A stretch of DNA of 64,000 nucleotides from Enterococcus malodoratus ATCC 43197 (GTDB lineage Bacteria; Bacillota; Bacilli; Lactobacillales; Enterococcaceae): NCBI RefSeq assembly GCF_000407185.1, contig NZ_KE136483.1:248001-312000 (forward strand). Reading direction: 5' to 3'. Shown here one piece after another: positions 33,441-43,157 of the stretch. The translations under genes and the position numbers were made by a program. The notes beneath the pieces were generated by a model. The model searched no databases and was not told the DNA's origin. It saw only the letters and a program-made list of their open reading frames with translations. Position 1 is the stretch's first letter; each line of letters opens with the position of its first letter.

Positions 33441-34883
33441 TTAGTTCAATTGTTTTTGCTTTTCGCGTTTGGCGATCATCGGCAGGATCATCCCCAACAG
33501 AATCAAGACGATCGGAGTAACGATATTGGAAATCAATTGGAACATCCATGAGCTAGGATCGGCGGCGTAATCAACTTTCGGCAGCATTCCCAAAATACAT
33601 GCGAGAATAGTAAAAGCAAAACACCAGAAACCAACAAAGAAACCAAGTTTTGGATTCTTTATGAATTTGTATTCTGAATGAAATTTTTTGTATTGGGCAT
33701 TCAACATCATATAGGCAAAGAAAACCCAAATATAGCGCATCGGCATTACAATTGAGTTTAGATTCGTCAGCCATTGGACCAAGATACTCATACTCTTAAT
33801 TCCGAAGATGGGAAGAATGATGATGATGCTAACAAGAATCCCAGTCAATAAGTAGCCGTTGATCAATGTCCCGTTTTTATTTTTCTTGCGTAACCATTGA
33901 GGAACATATTCGGGATCAGCATCTGAGAGCAAGATTTTCAAAGGTGCATCAATGGAGAAGGCCAACGCCGAAGATTGTACGGCTGTTTGAGCCAGGCCAT
34001 AAATGATCATCAAAATATTACCGACACCTAAATGATTACCCAAAATTTGGAAGGCGCTGTAAGCACCATTCGCCATCAAATCATCTGGAATGTTATTACT
34101 GTCAAACAACATTCCCATTGCAACGGACCCAAGGACGGCGCTGATGCCAATCATAGTTGCCATGAAGATCATTGCTTTAGGAAAATTTTTAGTTGGTCGA
34201 TCAATTGAGTTTACATACGGAGAAATTTTTTCGGCACCGCCGACGGCAAAGACCAGCATGGAGATGGTAGCAAAATAACTGAGATTGAAATCGGGAATAT
34301 ACGTTTTGAGACTGCCCATATCCGGTGTAGCGACCGTAAAAGAGGGATCAATAAAGGGGACAGCAACGGCTAAAATAATAAATAGAATCGACATGACAAG
34401 CATACCTGAACCCGCGACACTTCCGATAACTTTCAGGGTAGTCAATCCTTTTGTCGAAAGAAATAAAAAGATCAAAAAAATGATTAACGAGATAATAGCG
34501 ACAATCTGTACACTCATATCGGTAGCGACTCTACCATTCCCTTTGAAGACCCAACCAAGAGCAATTAAAACCGATTGCGGTTTTTGTGCGAGATAAGTAA
34601 TATGAACGACCCAATAAGTCCATGCAGCATAGTAAGCAACTTTTCTTTTTCCGGTAGTTTCTTTGACCCAGGAACTGACACCGCCCGAACTCGTTTTGAA
34701 AGTAGAGCCTAGCTGCCCAACGATCAGCGCGTAAGGAACAAAATAGAGCAGCATGATCAAGATCCAAGAGACGACCACCGAAATTCCCTGCTGCGCATAA
34801 TTGTTGACGACATTCCCGAACCCCCAAACCATACTAAAAGCAATCATCGAGACAGTGAACCAGCGGATCTTCTTATCAGCCAT
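33441..34883 (-). CDS. YjeM-like APC-family amino acid permease (copy 1)
   Basis: 480 residues, about twelve membrane helices. It is of the APC-superfamily glutamate/GABA exchanger-like branch that includes E. coli YjeM. The features are an N-terminal FSMVWGFGNVVNNYAQQG (the first broken helix), VGQLGSTFKTSSGGVSSWV, and YVNSIDRPTKNFPKAMIF. The protein ends in KREKQKQLN. A second, clearly related permease lies at 36502-37935. The substrate is unknown. A cre-like site, TGTAAGCGCTATAT read on the minus strand (34947-34934), lies about 55 bases upstream. Confidence 0.85.
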   Translation of the reverse strand: MADKKIRWFTVSMIAFSMVWGFGNVVNNYAQQGISVVVSWILIMLLYFVPYALIVGQLGSTFKTSSGGVSSWVKETTGKRKVAYYAAWTYWVVHITYLAQKPQSVLIALGWVFKGNGRVATDMSVQIVAIISLIIFLIFLFLSTKGLTTLKVIGSVAGSGMLVMSILFIILAVAVPFIDPSFTVATPDMGSLKTYIPDFNLSYFATISMLVFAVGGAEKISPYVNSIDRPTKNFPKAMIFMATMIGISAVLGSVAMGMLFDSNNIPDDLMANGAYSAFQILGNHLGVGNILMIIYGLAQTAVQSSALAFSIDAPLKILLSDADPEYVPQWLRKKNKNGTLINGYLLTGILVSIIIILPIFGIKSMSILVQWLTNLNSIVMPMRYIWVFFAYMMLNAQYKKFHSEYKFIKNPKLGFFVGFWCFAFTILACILGMLPKVDYAADPSSWMFQLISNIVTPIVLILLGMILPMIAKREKQKQLN

Positions 34884-34933
34884 TTGTTTTTTTCTTCCCT
34901 TCTCTGTAAGTTAATAATTTCACATGAACGAAT

Positions 34934-34947
34934 ATATAGCGCTTACA
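34934..34947 (-). promoter_or_regulatory. cre-like site upstream of permease copy 1
   Basis: TGTAAGCGCTATAT on the minus strand matches 12 of 14 positions of the cre consensus TGWAARCGYTWWCA. It suggests CcpA control of the permease gene. Confidence 0.4.
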
Positions 34948-35159
34948 ATTCTTCTTTAAGTATAGTGAAGAAGGTAATCAAAAGAATTTACTTTACAGAT
35001 TTCTAATGTACTTTTTTTCAATTTTCATTTTCGTATCATTTTTGGCAAATTACCGAATCTGCTTTTTTTCTTTAGTAAGGCTGGTAGAATGGTGTGAGAA
35101 CGAAAATCGTTACATTTTTTCGTTAGAAAGTTGGAATAGATAAAATGGGAGTGAAGCAG

Positions 35160-35585
35160 ATGGACATCAGACAAAGTGAACGAGAGGCGCTAATGCCTTT
35201 TTTGGACAACGTCTTCAACCAACAACATGAAAAACAATTTGTTGATAATATGCCGGAATCAGTAGAACAGACATGGGCATTTGGTGCTTGGATTGAGGAC
35301 CAATTAGCTGGGGGGATCGTTGGTAAACGGCAATATGACACATTGCATATCTCTTTGCTGGGCGTGGATGAGGCATATCAGAAATTCGGTGTCGGCTCCA
35401 AACTGATGCAGGCGATGGAAAAACATGCAGTACAAGAACAAGTAAAAACGATTACCTTGACGACAAAGGCGTATCAAGCATTGGGTTTTTATTTAAAACA
35501 AGGCTATGAAGTGTTTGGCGAATTGGAAGATGTTCCGATGGCAGGGACGACAAAGTATTATTTGGCAAAGAAAATAAGCAGATGA
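35160..35585 (+). CDS. GNAT-family N-acetyltransferase
   Basis: 141 residues from ATG 35160, chosen because GGGAG is 8 bases upstream (the ATG at 35145 has no good RBS). The acetyl-CoA loop appears as VDEAYQKFGVGSKLMQAMEKHA, a GNAT motif A with Q/R-x-x-G-x-G variant QKFGVG. The C-terminal strand YLKQGYEVFGELED fits motif B. The substrate is unknown. Confidence 0.8.
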   Translation: MDIRQSEREALMPFLDNVFNQQHEKQFVDNMPESVEQTWAFGAWIEDQLAGGIVGKRQYDTLHISLLGVDEAYQKFGVGSKLMQAMEKHAVQEQVKTITLTTKAYQALGFYLKQGYEVFGELEDVPMAGTTKYYLAKKISR

Positions 35586-35610
35586 GGAAGAATTTCTTCA
35601 TCTGCTTTTA
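35578..35610. terminator. Bidirectional terminator
   Basis: AGCAGATGA pairs with TCATCTGCT, followed by TTTT; overlaps the end of the GNAT gene. Confidence 0.8.
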
Positions 35611-35616
35611 CTTTAG

Positions 35617-36324
35617 CTAAAAATAATAATATTGAATCACCATGATGATGATCAGAACTATTATCCCCGGCAAATAATTTGAGACTCGTATTTTGGTCAG
35701 CTTCATAACGTTTAAACCGATCGCTAAGATCATTAAACCACCGATGGCGCTGATTTCGTTCATCAAACTATCCAATAATTCTTTTGGCAAATAACGGACG
35801 ATGATACTTGCAAAGATCGTAATCGCTCCTTGATAGATCAAAACTGGAAAGGCTGAGAAAAGAACGCCGATACCCAGCGAGGCCGTCAACATGATCGACA
35901 TGAAACCATCCATTACAGCTTTTGTGAATAAGGTTTGATGGCTGCCGGAAACACCGCTTTCGATCGCTCCGATAATCCCCATAGACCCAATGACATAAAT
36001 TAAGGTAGCTGTGACAAAGCCCTCAGCAAAATTACTATTGCCGCGAGCGAACCGTTTTTCTAAAAATAAACCCAAGCGAGTCATAGAGTCTTCGATTTTC
36101 AAAAACTCTCCGATCATTCCGCCAAGACAAATACTAATAATAATGATAATGAACGAACTTGCCTGCAAGGACATCTGAAGGGCCAAGGCAATAACCCCCA
36201 AAGAAATTCCTTTTGTTACCGTATCTTTTGTTTGCTCTGTGATGTTCCGCAGAACCACACCAGAAAAACTCCCAACAATGATCGCGAGACAATTTACGAT
36301 CGACCCCAACAACATAGCCTTCAC
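35617..36324 (-). CDS. DUF554 (YqgA-like) membrane protein
   Basis: 235 residues with about seven membrane helices. The family blocks are LGSIVNCLAIIVGSFSGVVL at the start, GGMIGEFLKIEDSMTRLGLFLE, and EISAIGGLMILAIGLNVM near the end. Function is not established for DUF554; a transport role is inferred from topology. Single gene. Confidence 0.85.
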   Translation of the reverse strand: MKAMLLGSIVNCLAIIVGSFSGVVLRNITEQTKDTVTKGISLGVIALALQMSLQASSFIIIIISICLGGMIGEFLKIEDSMTRLGLFLEKRFARGNSNFAEGFVTATLIYVIGSMGIIGAIESGVSGSHQTLFTKAVMDGFMSIMLTASLGIGVLFSAFPVLIYQGAITIFASIIVRYLPKELLDSLMNEISAIGGLMILAIGLNVMKLTKIRVSNYLPGIIVLIIIMVIQYYYF

Positions 36325-36411
36325 CCGTTTCTATGATTTCGATTAAAATACAATGAAATGTTATTTAGACATCATCTTACCACGAGTAAATATTTTTTTG
36401 AATAGCAATAC

Positions 36412-36462
36412 TAAAAGAAAAGACTGTAAGCATCATCCATAAAAAGGAGATGCTTACAGTCT
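36412..36462 (-). terminator. Rho-independent terminator
   Basis: Perfect 14-bp stem AGACTGTAAGCATC with a 14-base loop. On the minus strand it is followed by TTTCTTTT. Ends the second permease gene. Confidence 0.88.
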
Positions 36463-36501
36463 GGCAGACAAAACGATTTTGTCCTTTTTCAATATTAACT
36501 G

Positions 36502-37935
36502 TTAGACGGCTTTTTCTCGTTCGCGTTTGGCAAGGGCAGGCATGATAAAACCTAAACCAATCAATACAACAATTCCGACAACATTGATGATCAATTCATG
36601 CCAGAATAAGCTTGAACCGTAAGCCGCGTCTTGCGGTAAAATACCGAATAAGGTGGCGATAATAGTAACGACCAAACACCAAGCACCAACGAAGACTGCC
36701 ATTCGATCATTTTTGATAAAGATGTAATCTGATTGGAATTTCCGACTATCTAAACGAATTTTTATGAAGGCATAAAAGATCCAACAGGTTACACCTGGAG
36801 AAATGATCCCATTAAGGTTTAACAGCCAGTTAAAAATATCGTTCATTTCAGGTAAGAAAACACCTAATAATAAGATAAAAGCACTCAAGGCAGTTGTTAA
36901 AATGTAGCCATTGATCGGCAGACCATCATCATTCAACTTAGTTAATTTCTTCGGCATGAATTGTTTCCCCGTATCAGAAATCAGCATGCGAGTCATAGCG
37001 TCTAGTAAAACGGCAAGCAACGCACACATATATATAATTTGAGTGACGGCGAAAACATACATCAACGTGTTACCTAAATGGAAGAATTCACCCAAACGTT
37101 GGAAGGCATAGTAAGAACCATTCATTTTTAAATTATTTGGCAGATGATGAGCGTTAAAGAAGACACCTAGTGAGAATGAGCCGAAGACAGTTAGGAAAAT
37201 CGTCATGACTGTCAGCATAATCATGGCTTTTGGGAATTCTCGTTGCGGTTTACGCATTCGTGTCACAAAGGGGGCGACTAATTCTGCGCCATTGATAGCG
37301 TAAATCAGCAGTCCAATCGTCGTTAAATAATGGAGGTCAAACTTCGGTATGACCGCTCCCAGGTTCATGGGCTGTGTCTCAATATGACCGTTCGGCATAA
37401 ATAATGAAGCGAAGGTCATAAAGACAAATAAGATCGCCATGATGAACATTGCCCCGCCGCCTAATGTACTCAAAACCTCCAAAGATTTTTTAAAGTGGCG
37501 CTGCAAGAAAATAAAGGCTAAGAAAACACAGAAGGTCAACAATGCAAACATGGAATTGGACATCTTATCTTCCATTGAATCATTCCCGTTGATCAGCCAG
37601 CCGAACCCGACAACAACAGCATTTGCAGTATCGACTACGTAAGGGATTGAGGCTGCCCAATAGGTCCAAGCAGTAAAATATCCTAAACGATCGCCGCTGG
37701 TTCCCCGAACCCACGAGGTTAGTCCGCCACCTTCATGATTAAAAACTGATCCCAATTGTCCAACCATTAAAGAGTAAGGAATCACATATAATAGCAGTAA
37801 AATTAGCCAAGAAGTAATAACGCCTAATCCTTGATTGGCAAAGTTATAGATAATATCGTCAAAACCAATGACAGTAACAAACGACATCATGGCAAGTATT
37901 GGCCATGAGATAAAACTTTTCTTTTCCTCGATCAT
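36502..37935 (-). CDS. YjeM-like APC-family amino acid permease (copy 2)
   Basis: 477 residues, about twelve helices, same branch as copy 1. Matching blocks are IIYNFANQGLGVITSWLIL, VGQLGSVFNHEGGGLTSWVR, FVTRMRKPQREFPKAMIM and the Lys/Arg-rich end AKREREKAV. The loop before helix 2 differs (HEGGG against TSSGG), hinting at different substrates. RBS AAAAGGAGC on the minus strand. Divergent from the ClpP gene. Confidence 0.85.
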   Translation of the reverse strand: MIEEKKSFISWPILAMMSFVTVIGFDDIIYNFANQGLGVITSWLILLLLYVIPYSLMVGQLGSVFNHEGGGLTSWVRGTSGDRLGYFTAWTYWAASIPYVVDTANAVVVGFGWLINGNDSMEDKMSNSMFALLTFCVFLAFIFLQRHFKKSLEVLSTLGGGAMFIMAILFVFMTFASLFMPNGHIETQPMNLGAVIPKFDLHYLTTIGLLIYAINGAELVAPFVTRMRKPQREFPKAMIMLTVMTIFLTVFGSFSLGVFFNAHHLPNNLKMNGSYYAFQRLGEFFHLGNTLMYVFAVTQIIYMCALLAVLLDAMTRMLISDTGKQFMPKKLTKLNDDGLPINGYILTTALSAFILLLGVFLPEMNDIFNWLLNLNGIISPGVTCWIFYAFIKIRLDSRKFQSDYIFIKNDRMAVFVGAWCLVVTIIATLFGILPQDAAYGSSLFWHELIINVVGIVVLIGLGFIMPALAKREREKAV

Positions 37936-38201
37936 ATAAGTTGCTCCTTTTAGATAGAATTATTCAGCCGAGCAGCCAATGATGGAGGCTTATTTCGATA
38001 GGTCACGAAGATCCCCTTCCTGTTCACAAAATACGATCTATCATCCCATAAAAAAATAAAATGCGCCAATAAAAACTGTTTTTCATCGTTAGTTTAGCAT
38101 AAATAATTAGAAAGATAGAACGGCAATCAGTAAAAGCTCTTTCTGTTCATTCCAGCTTTTTTTGGCTATACTAGATTTAGTAGAAAAGGAGGGCATTAAG
38201 T

Positions 38202-38789
38202 ATGAATGAATTTTTTGCCGAAGAAGAAATGGAAAAATCGGAAGGAAAGAATCCGATGATGTTAAAATTATTGAAACAACGGACGATCCTGATTTATGGT
38301 GAAATCAATCAGGAATTGGCGAAGACGGTGACAGAACAATTACTTTATTTGTCAGCAGCCAGTGATGAACCTATTACTATGTTTATCAACAGTCAAGGCG
38401 GTCACGTTGAATCTGGCGACACGATCCATGACATGATTCGCTTTATTAAACCAAAAGTAAAAATGATCGGAACAGGCTGGGTCGCAAGTGCGGGGATTAC
38501 CATCTATCTAGCAGCAGATAAAAAAGACCGCTACAGTCTACCGAATACGCGCTACATGATCCATCAGCCAGCTGGCGGGGTTCAAGGTCAATCGACTGAG
38601 ATTCAGATTGAGGCCAAAGAAATTTTACGTATGCGCAAACGTGTGAATAATTTGATCGCTAAAGCGACTGGTCATACATTGGAAGAAATTGAAAAAGATA
38701 CTGACCGCAATTTCTGGTTATCGGCCGAAGAAGCAAAAGATTATGGAATCGTCGGAAAGATTATTGAATCCGACACAGGAATTAAATAA
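38202..38789 (+). CDS. clpP: ClpP1-type protease subunit with Ser-His-Asn triad
   Basis: 195 residues. The ClpP fold is clear: TMFINSQGGHVESGDTIHDM, nucleophile Ser96 in WVASAGITIYLAA, His121 in YMIHQPAGG. The third triad residue, Asp in canonical ClpP (DTxRDxF), is Asn170 here (DTDRNFWLSAEEAKDYG). The same Asp-to-Asn change is known in Listeria ClpP1, which needs ClpP2 to be active. The N-terminus is longer and more acidic (NEFFAEEEMEKSEG) than in housekeeping ClpP. It probably forms mixed rings with the main ClpP. Monocistronic; RBS AAAGGAGGG. Confidence 0.85.
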   Translation: MNEFFAEEEMEKSEGKNPMMLKLLKQRTILIYGEINQELAKTVTEQLLYLSAASDEPITMFINSQGGHVESGDTIHDMIRFIKPKVKMIGTGWVASAGITIYLAADKKDRYSLPNTRYMIHQPAGGVQGQSTEIQIEAKEILRMRKRVNNLIAKATGHTLEEIEKDTDRNFWLSAEEAKDYGIVGKIIESDTGIK

Positions 38790-38945
38790 GAAGAATGTGA
38801 AAGGTTGGCGTAAGCCGACCTTTTTTTATATTTTAGAAGACAATTTGCTTTTTTTGAAGAAAAAGGAATAGACAAGAAAAAGTGAATCTGCTAAGGTTAG
38901 AAGAAAAATAAAATTTGATGTGAAAATTCTAAGGAGGAACAAATT

Positions 38946-40505
38946 TTGGGTGCTAAATTAAAAGAGTTAATGGGATTGCCTTCTTTACGTGAAGCTCAGT
39001 TAATGAGTGGGCAAAATTGCTTGAATCAGACGGTGACATCCTTAACCTTTCTGGATATCGCGAATATGGATGATTACGCTGCTTTGCTTGAGACAAATGA
39101 ATACCACTCTGGTGAATTGGCACTGACTTCCTTTTTCAACATCAAAGATGACGTAGCGAAGCAATGTGAAACGATTCGCCGTTTACATAAAATGGGCGAA
39201 CTGGGAATTATTCTTTATTACGTGGGAGTCGTCCTTCCGAGATTATCTTCCGAGGTTATTAAGACGGCGGAGGATTTAGATTTTGTGATTATTCAAATGC
39301 CGAAAAACCAAAATCAGATTCGCTATAGCGAAGTGATCGTGGAAGTGATGGCCGAAATTTTAAAAGAACGCTCGACAGAAAATCTTGTGAATGAGGTTTT
39401 AGAAAAAGCTTCATTATTACCAGAACACTTACGAACCGTTGAGGTGACGTTGAAACTGCTCTCGGATCTGTTACGAACGAATATCATTTTGACGAATCCT
39501 GATAATGAAGTGATCAATCAGATCAAATGGCCGCGAAATTCTTCTGTAGATTTAGAACGCATATTGCGCCGGGTCGTTGTGGAGGATGGCGAACAAGTTC
39601 AAAAAAATGATTTTGCGATATTTTATAAAGAGCTCTACCACAAAGAGAACGGGGTATTGCGTTTTTATTTATTGAAAGAACATGATCTTTTGACCGAAGC
39701 TGAATGCGGCCAGTCCGTGGAATTATTGCAAGTTGCAATGAATTTGTGGGGAAAGAAGCATGGAGAAGTGAGCGAGTATGCGCTCGTACAGGCCATTTTA
39801 AATGATGAAAGTGAGAAAATGTATCGACTAGCCAATCATTTGAAGGTGGACGTCAAGGGGATCGAGTTGATGTGGCTGCTGCAAGTGAATGATTTGAGAG
39901 AAGAAAAGAAGCTGAAGCAAGACATCCTTGCCTATGCTTCAAAATTCTACAAGACCTGCGTAGCACAATTAATGGATGATCAATTGATTGTGCTGTTGGG
40001 AAATTATTGCCATACTGATTCTGAATTGGAACTGGGGGAAGCCTATCTGCAAACAAGTCCTTATCAAGACATGATCGACAGTATCGTTTTGTGCCCACGT
40101 TTACGGAACACGACCGAGGTACGAACGACGTATCAATTAGTGAACAAGGTTGCTTTGCAACTGCCTAAACTATTTCATGGGAAGAAGAGTTTTTCCATCA
40201 GTGAGATCCGTCAAGTCGTATGTGCGAGTAAATTGATTCAATCGGGTGAGGCTGAAGTCGAAGAGACATTGAGTGTATTGGCTCCAATCATGGACAGTAA
40301 AGAGCAGCTAATGACGTTGTGCAGTTTTTTATTGGATGCAGGGGCGGACTTTCAAGTTTGCAGCGAACAATTATTTATCCATAAAAATACGGTGAAATAT
40401 CGGATTAAAAAGATCAGCGAAGCATTGGGCTATAATGTTATGCGTTTTTCAGAGAGTTACGAATGCTATCTGGCGTGTTTGACCTATCGTTTAATCAGTC
40501 TATAA
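38946..40505 (+). CDS. PucR-family transcriptional regulator
   Basis: 519 residues from a TTG start with AAGGAGG 8 bases upstream. The N-terminal PucR purine-catabolism-like sensor domain spans about 7-130 (LMGLPSLREAQLMSGQNCLN, then LDIANMDDYAALLE). A middle GGDEF-like region follows, then a C-terminal PucR helix-turn-helix (FQVCSEQLFIHKNTVKYRIKKI). Such regulators respond to amino-acid or purine-related signals. Neighbouring targets are not evident; the convergent threonine-aldolase-like gene is a candidate only by position. Confidence 0.85.
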   Translation: MGAKLKELMGLPSLREAQLMSGQNCLNQTVTSLTFLDIANMDDYAALLETNEYHSGELALTSFFNIKDDVAKQCETIRRLHKMGELGIILYYVGVVLPRLSSEVIKTAEDLDFVIIQMPKNQNQIRYSEVIVEVMAEILKERSTENLVNEVLEKASLLPEHLRTVEVTLKLLSDLLRTNIILTNPDNEVINQIKWPRNSSVDLERILRRVVVEDGEQVQKNDFAIFYKELYHKENGVLRFYLLKEHDLLTEAECGQSVELLQVAMNLWGKKHGEVSEYALVQAILNDESEKMYRLANHLKVDVKGIELMWLLQVNDLREEKKLKQDILAYASKFYKTCVAQLMDDQLIVLLGNYCHTDSELELGEAYLQTSPYQDMIDSIVLCPRLRNTTEVRTTYQLVNKVALQLPKLFHGKKSFSISEIRQVVCASKLIQSGEAEVEETLSVLAPIMDSKEQLMTLCSFLLDAGADFQVCSEQLFIHKNTVKYRIKKISEALGYNVMRFSESYECYLACLTYRLISL

Positions 40506-40514
40506 AAGCCAAAT

Positions 40515-40545
40515 GAAAAGCAGCTCGAATGACGAGCTGCTTTTC
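40515..40545. terminator. Bidirectional terminator
   Basis: Perfect 13-bp stem GAAAAGCAGCTCG with a 5-base loop. It overlaps the last codon of the aldolase gene and serves both converging genes. Confidence 0.85.
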
Positions 40546-41569
40546 ATAGTAACGTTAATAATTCATCAATATCTGCTTGTTTTGTTGCCCAACTGGTAGC
40601 GAAACGAACTACAGTATGTTCATCATCATACTGCTCCCAGAAACTGAAGGCGACAGCTTCTTTCAATTCTTCCATTTGCTTATTTTCCAAGATAACGAAC
40701 TGCTGGTTGGTAGGTGAATCAAGATAGAAACGGTATTTTTTTCCTACTAACCCTTTTTTTAAACGCATAGCCATATCGATCGCATGCTGACTGATTTTAA
40801 AATATAATTGATCAGTAAATAGGGTATCGAATTGAAGTCCCAAAAGCCGCCCCTTAGCCAGCAGCGCCCCTTGTTGTTTCATGTGAGCGATAAAAAATTC
40901 GGGTAAGTTGTTTTTGGCGAAGACGATTGCTTCTCCCAAAAAGGCCCCAACTTTAGTGCCGCCAATATAAAAGACATCACAGTATTCTGCAATCAGCGGC
41001 AGTGTCAAATCAGATTCAGGACTTGCTAGTCCATAGCCTAACCGAGCACCATCTAAAAAGAGTGGAATTTCATATTCGCGGCATACCTCAGAAATATTTT
41101 TTAGTTCTTCTTTAGAGTAGAGTGTGCCATATTCTGTTGGATAAGATAAGTAAACCATTCCTGGAAAGACCATGAACTCCCGATTATCATCTGCCCAAAA
41201 TTGTTCGAGATATGCACGGATCTGTTGTGCAGAAATTTTACCATTCGTTTGCGGCAGGCTTAAAACCTTATGACCGGAAAACTCGATTGCTCCTGTTTCA
41301 TGAGTAGTAATATGACCTGTTTCAGGAGCGATTACACCTTCAATTTTTTTCAATAAAGAAGCAATGACTAAAGCATTGGTCATCGTTCCGCCGGCGATAA
41401 AGAAGATATCGGCTTCGGGGCAGAGACAAGCTTGACGAATTTTTTCGATTGCTGAGGCAGAATATTTATCCCGACCATAACCGCTTAGCTTTTCCTCGTT
41501 CGTTTCAATCATGCGCTGCAAGATTTTTTCATGTGCGCCTTCTAAATAATCACTTTCAAAATTTAGCAT
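40544..41569 (-). CDS. Low-specificity threonine aldolase-like PLP enzyme
   Basis: 341 residues from ATG 41569 (AAGGAG about 7 bases upstream; the longer frame to 41596 lacks an RBS). Beta-eliminating-lyase fold: LNFESDYLEGAHEKIL, FFIAGGTMTNALVIASLL, HITTHETGAIEFSGHK. PLP Lys is in YIGGTKVGAFLGEA and the Asp binding the pyridine N is in LFLDGARLGYGL. Likely splits L-threonine or allo-threonine to glycine and acetaldehyde. It departs from classic LtaE in the first motif. Confidence 0.82.
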   Translation of the reverse strand: MLNFESDYLEGAHEKILQRMIETNEEKLSGYGRDKYSASAIEKIRQACLCPEADIFFIAGGTMTNALVIASLLKKIEGVIAPETGHITTHETGAIEFSGHKVLSLPQTNGKISAQQIRAYLEQFWADDNREFMVFPGMVYLSYPTEYGTLYSKEELKNISEVCREYEIPLFLDGARLGYGLASPESDLTLPLIAEYCDVFYIGGTKVGAFLGEAIVFAKNNLPEFFIAHMKQQGALLAKGRLLGLQFDTLFTDQLYFKISQHAIDMAMRLKKGLVGKKYRFYLDSPTNQQFVILENKQMEELKEAVAFSFWEQYDDEHTVVRFATSWATKQADIDELLTLL

Positions 41570-41669
41570 AAAGACTCCTTTCTTAATTATTTTCATTGTA
41601 GCAGATTAGCAGACGACAAAAATAGTCAAAAAAACTTGTGAGCAAATTTTACTCACAAGCTTTTACTAA

Positions 41670-42353
41670 TTAAATTTCAATGGTTTCTCCAACAGACATA
41701 ACTTTGCCAATCGTATCTGGCAGTAGTTTAACAAATTCTTCAGGATCTTGTTTTATAACAGGGAAGGTATTGTAATGGATCGGTACGACTTGTTTGGCCT
41801 TTAAGCGTTTAGCTGCACTGGCTGCTTCATGTGGTCCCATCGTGAAATTATCCCCGATTGGCAAGAAGGCAATATCGATATCGAAGGCATCACCAAAGAG
41901 CGCCATGTCACCAAAGTTCGATGTATCGCCAGCATGATAGATTGTTTTTCCCTCCGCCTGTAAAATAAATCCAGCGGCTTCGCCCATGTAAAGCATCTGT
42001 CCATCGACTTCGTACCCTGAGCTATGTTGAGCATGAACCATCTTTACTCGGCCGAAAGGAAAATCAAATTTTCCGCCAATATTCATCCCGTGGGTCTTTT
42101 TCACACCGTTTCTTTCCGCAAATTTACAAATTTCAACAATACTGATAATTGTTGCATCGTTGCGTTTAGCAATCGGAATCATATCACCGATGTGGTCACT
42201 GTGTCCGTGTGTGACTAGTATCCAATCAGTCTCTACTTTATCCGCTTGTAAATCGGTTAAAATATTTTCGGAAATATAGGGATCGAATAATAATTTTTGT
42301 CCATCTTTCATTACGATCGATAAGACTGAGTGACCATGATAAGTAATTTTCAT
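41670..42353 (-). CDS. UPF0173 metal-dependent hydrolase (MBL fold)
   Basis: 227 residues. Metallo-beta-lactamase fold with the metal motif THGHSDHIGD, a further ligand region MVHAQHSSGYEVDG, Asp in TIYHAGDTSNFGD and the last His in VVPIHYNTFP. Length and motifs fit UPF0173, a conserved cytosolic hydrolase of unknown substrate. RBS GAGGAGGAAG on the minus strand. Confidence 0.9.
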   Translation of the reverse strand: MKITYHGHSVLSIVMKDGQKLLFDPYISENILTDLQADKVETDWILVTHGHSDHIGDMIPIAKRNDATIISIVEICKFAERNGVKKTHGMNIGGKFDFPFGRVKMVHAQHSSGYEVDGQMLYMGEAAGFILQAEGKTIYHAGDTSNFGDMALFGDAFDIDIAFLPIGDNFTMGPHEAASAAKRLKAKQVVPIHYNTFPVIKQDPEEFVKLLPDTIGKVMSVGETIEI

Positions 42354-42573
42354 AGTACTTCCTCCTCTTTATACATCTCCATTATAGCGAACTCCTATAA
42401 TAATAAGTAAGCTTTTGCTTTAAGCTGAACTCGTATAAAATGTAGGGATAAGAAATAAATCAGTCACTATTTCGCAGTGACAGTTTAATATGCTAAATGA
42501 TAACGGTTGATGCGTGCTTATTAATCCGGACTAAGCCAAATTTGAATGGCAGATAGAACTTCATTCTCGTTTC

Positions 42574-43050
42574 CTACGCCCAATTCTTACAGACATCGAT
42601 CCATTGCTTGTACTGGGTATATTTTTCTAATTCGGGTATGGTCAATTCGATCGCATTGTTCGAATTACCGCAAGCTGGAAAAACGCTCTCGAAGCGTTTC
42701 AAGGATTCGTCTAGATACACTTCGATGTCTGAATTGATTGCAAAAGGACAAACACCTCCGACCGGATGTCCAATGATCGATTCAACTTCCTCTGTTTTTA
42801 GCATCAAAGCTCGTTCACCAAAAGCCGCTTTGTATTTAGCGTTGTCAATCTTCGCGTCACCAGCAGCGACAATCAAGATATTTTTATCTGCTTTTTTTTG
42901 TTTAAAAGACAGTGTTTTGGCGATACGCTCTGGAGCGCAGTTCAAAGCTTGAGCGGCCAATTCGACCGTCGCACTCGAGACAGGGAATTCTTGGATGCGT
43001 TCGGCCATCCCATACTGTGAAAAAAATTCTTTTACAGCTTCAAAAGACAT
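42574..43050 (-). CDS. YbaK/EbsC-family aminoacyl-tRNA deacylase
   Basis: 158 residues, full YbaK/ProX domain. It has AAQALNCAPERIAKTLSFKQ with the substrate-positioning Lys, and VGGVCPFAI with the GxxPx pocket. Members hydrolyse mis-charged tRNA (Cys-tRNA-Pro or Ala-tRNA-Pro types). RBS TAGGAGG. Divergent from the SorC regulator. Confidence 0.88.
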   Translation of the reverse strand: MSFEAVKEFFSQYGMAERIQEFPVSSATVELAAQALNCAPERIAKTLSFKQKKADKNILIVAAGDAKIDNAKYKAAFGERALMLKTEEVESIIGHPVGGVCPFAINSDIEVYLDESLKRFESVFPACGNSNNAIELTIPELEKYTQYKQWIDVCKNWA

Positions 43051-43092
43051 ATAAATTCCTCCTAGTTTTATTAATTAAATATGATACACGCT

Positions 43093-43108
43093 TTACTGAA
43101 CGCAGTAA
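43093..43108. promoter_or_regulatory. Inverted repeat before the SorC-family regulator
   Basis: TTACTGAACGCAGTAA, 6-bp arms with a 4-base centre, in the gap between ybaK-like and sorC-like genes. Candidate auto-operator. Confidence 0.35.
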
Positions 43109-43157
43109 ATGATATTTGTTAGAATAGAAGAAGAGTTGCTTACGGGAGGAAACGGAC

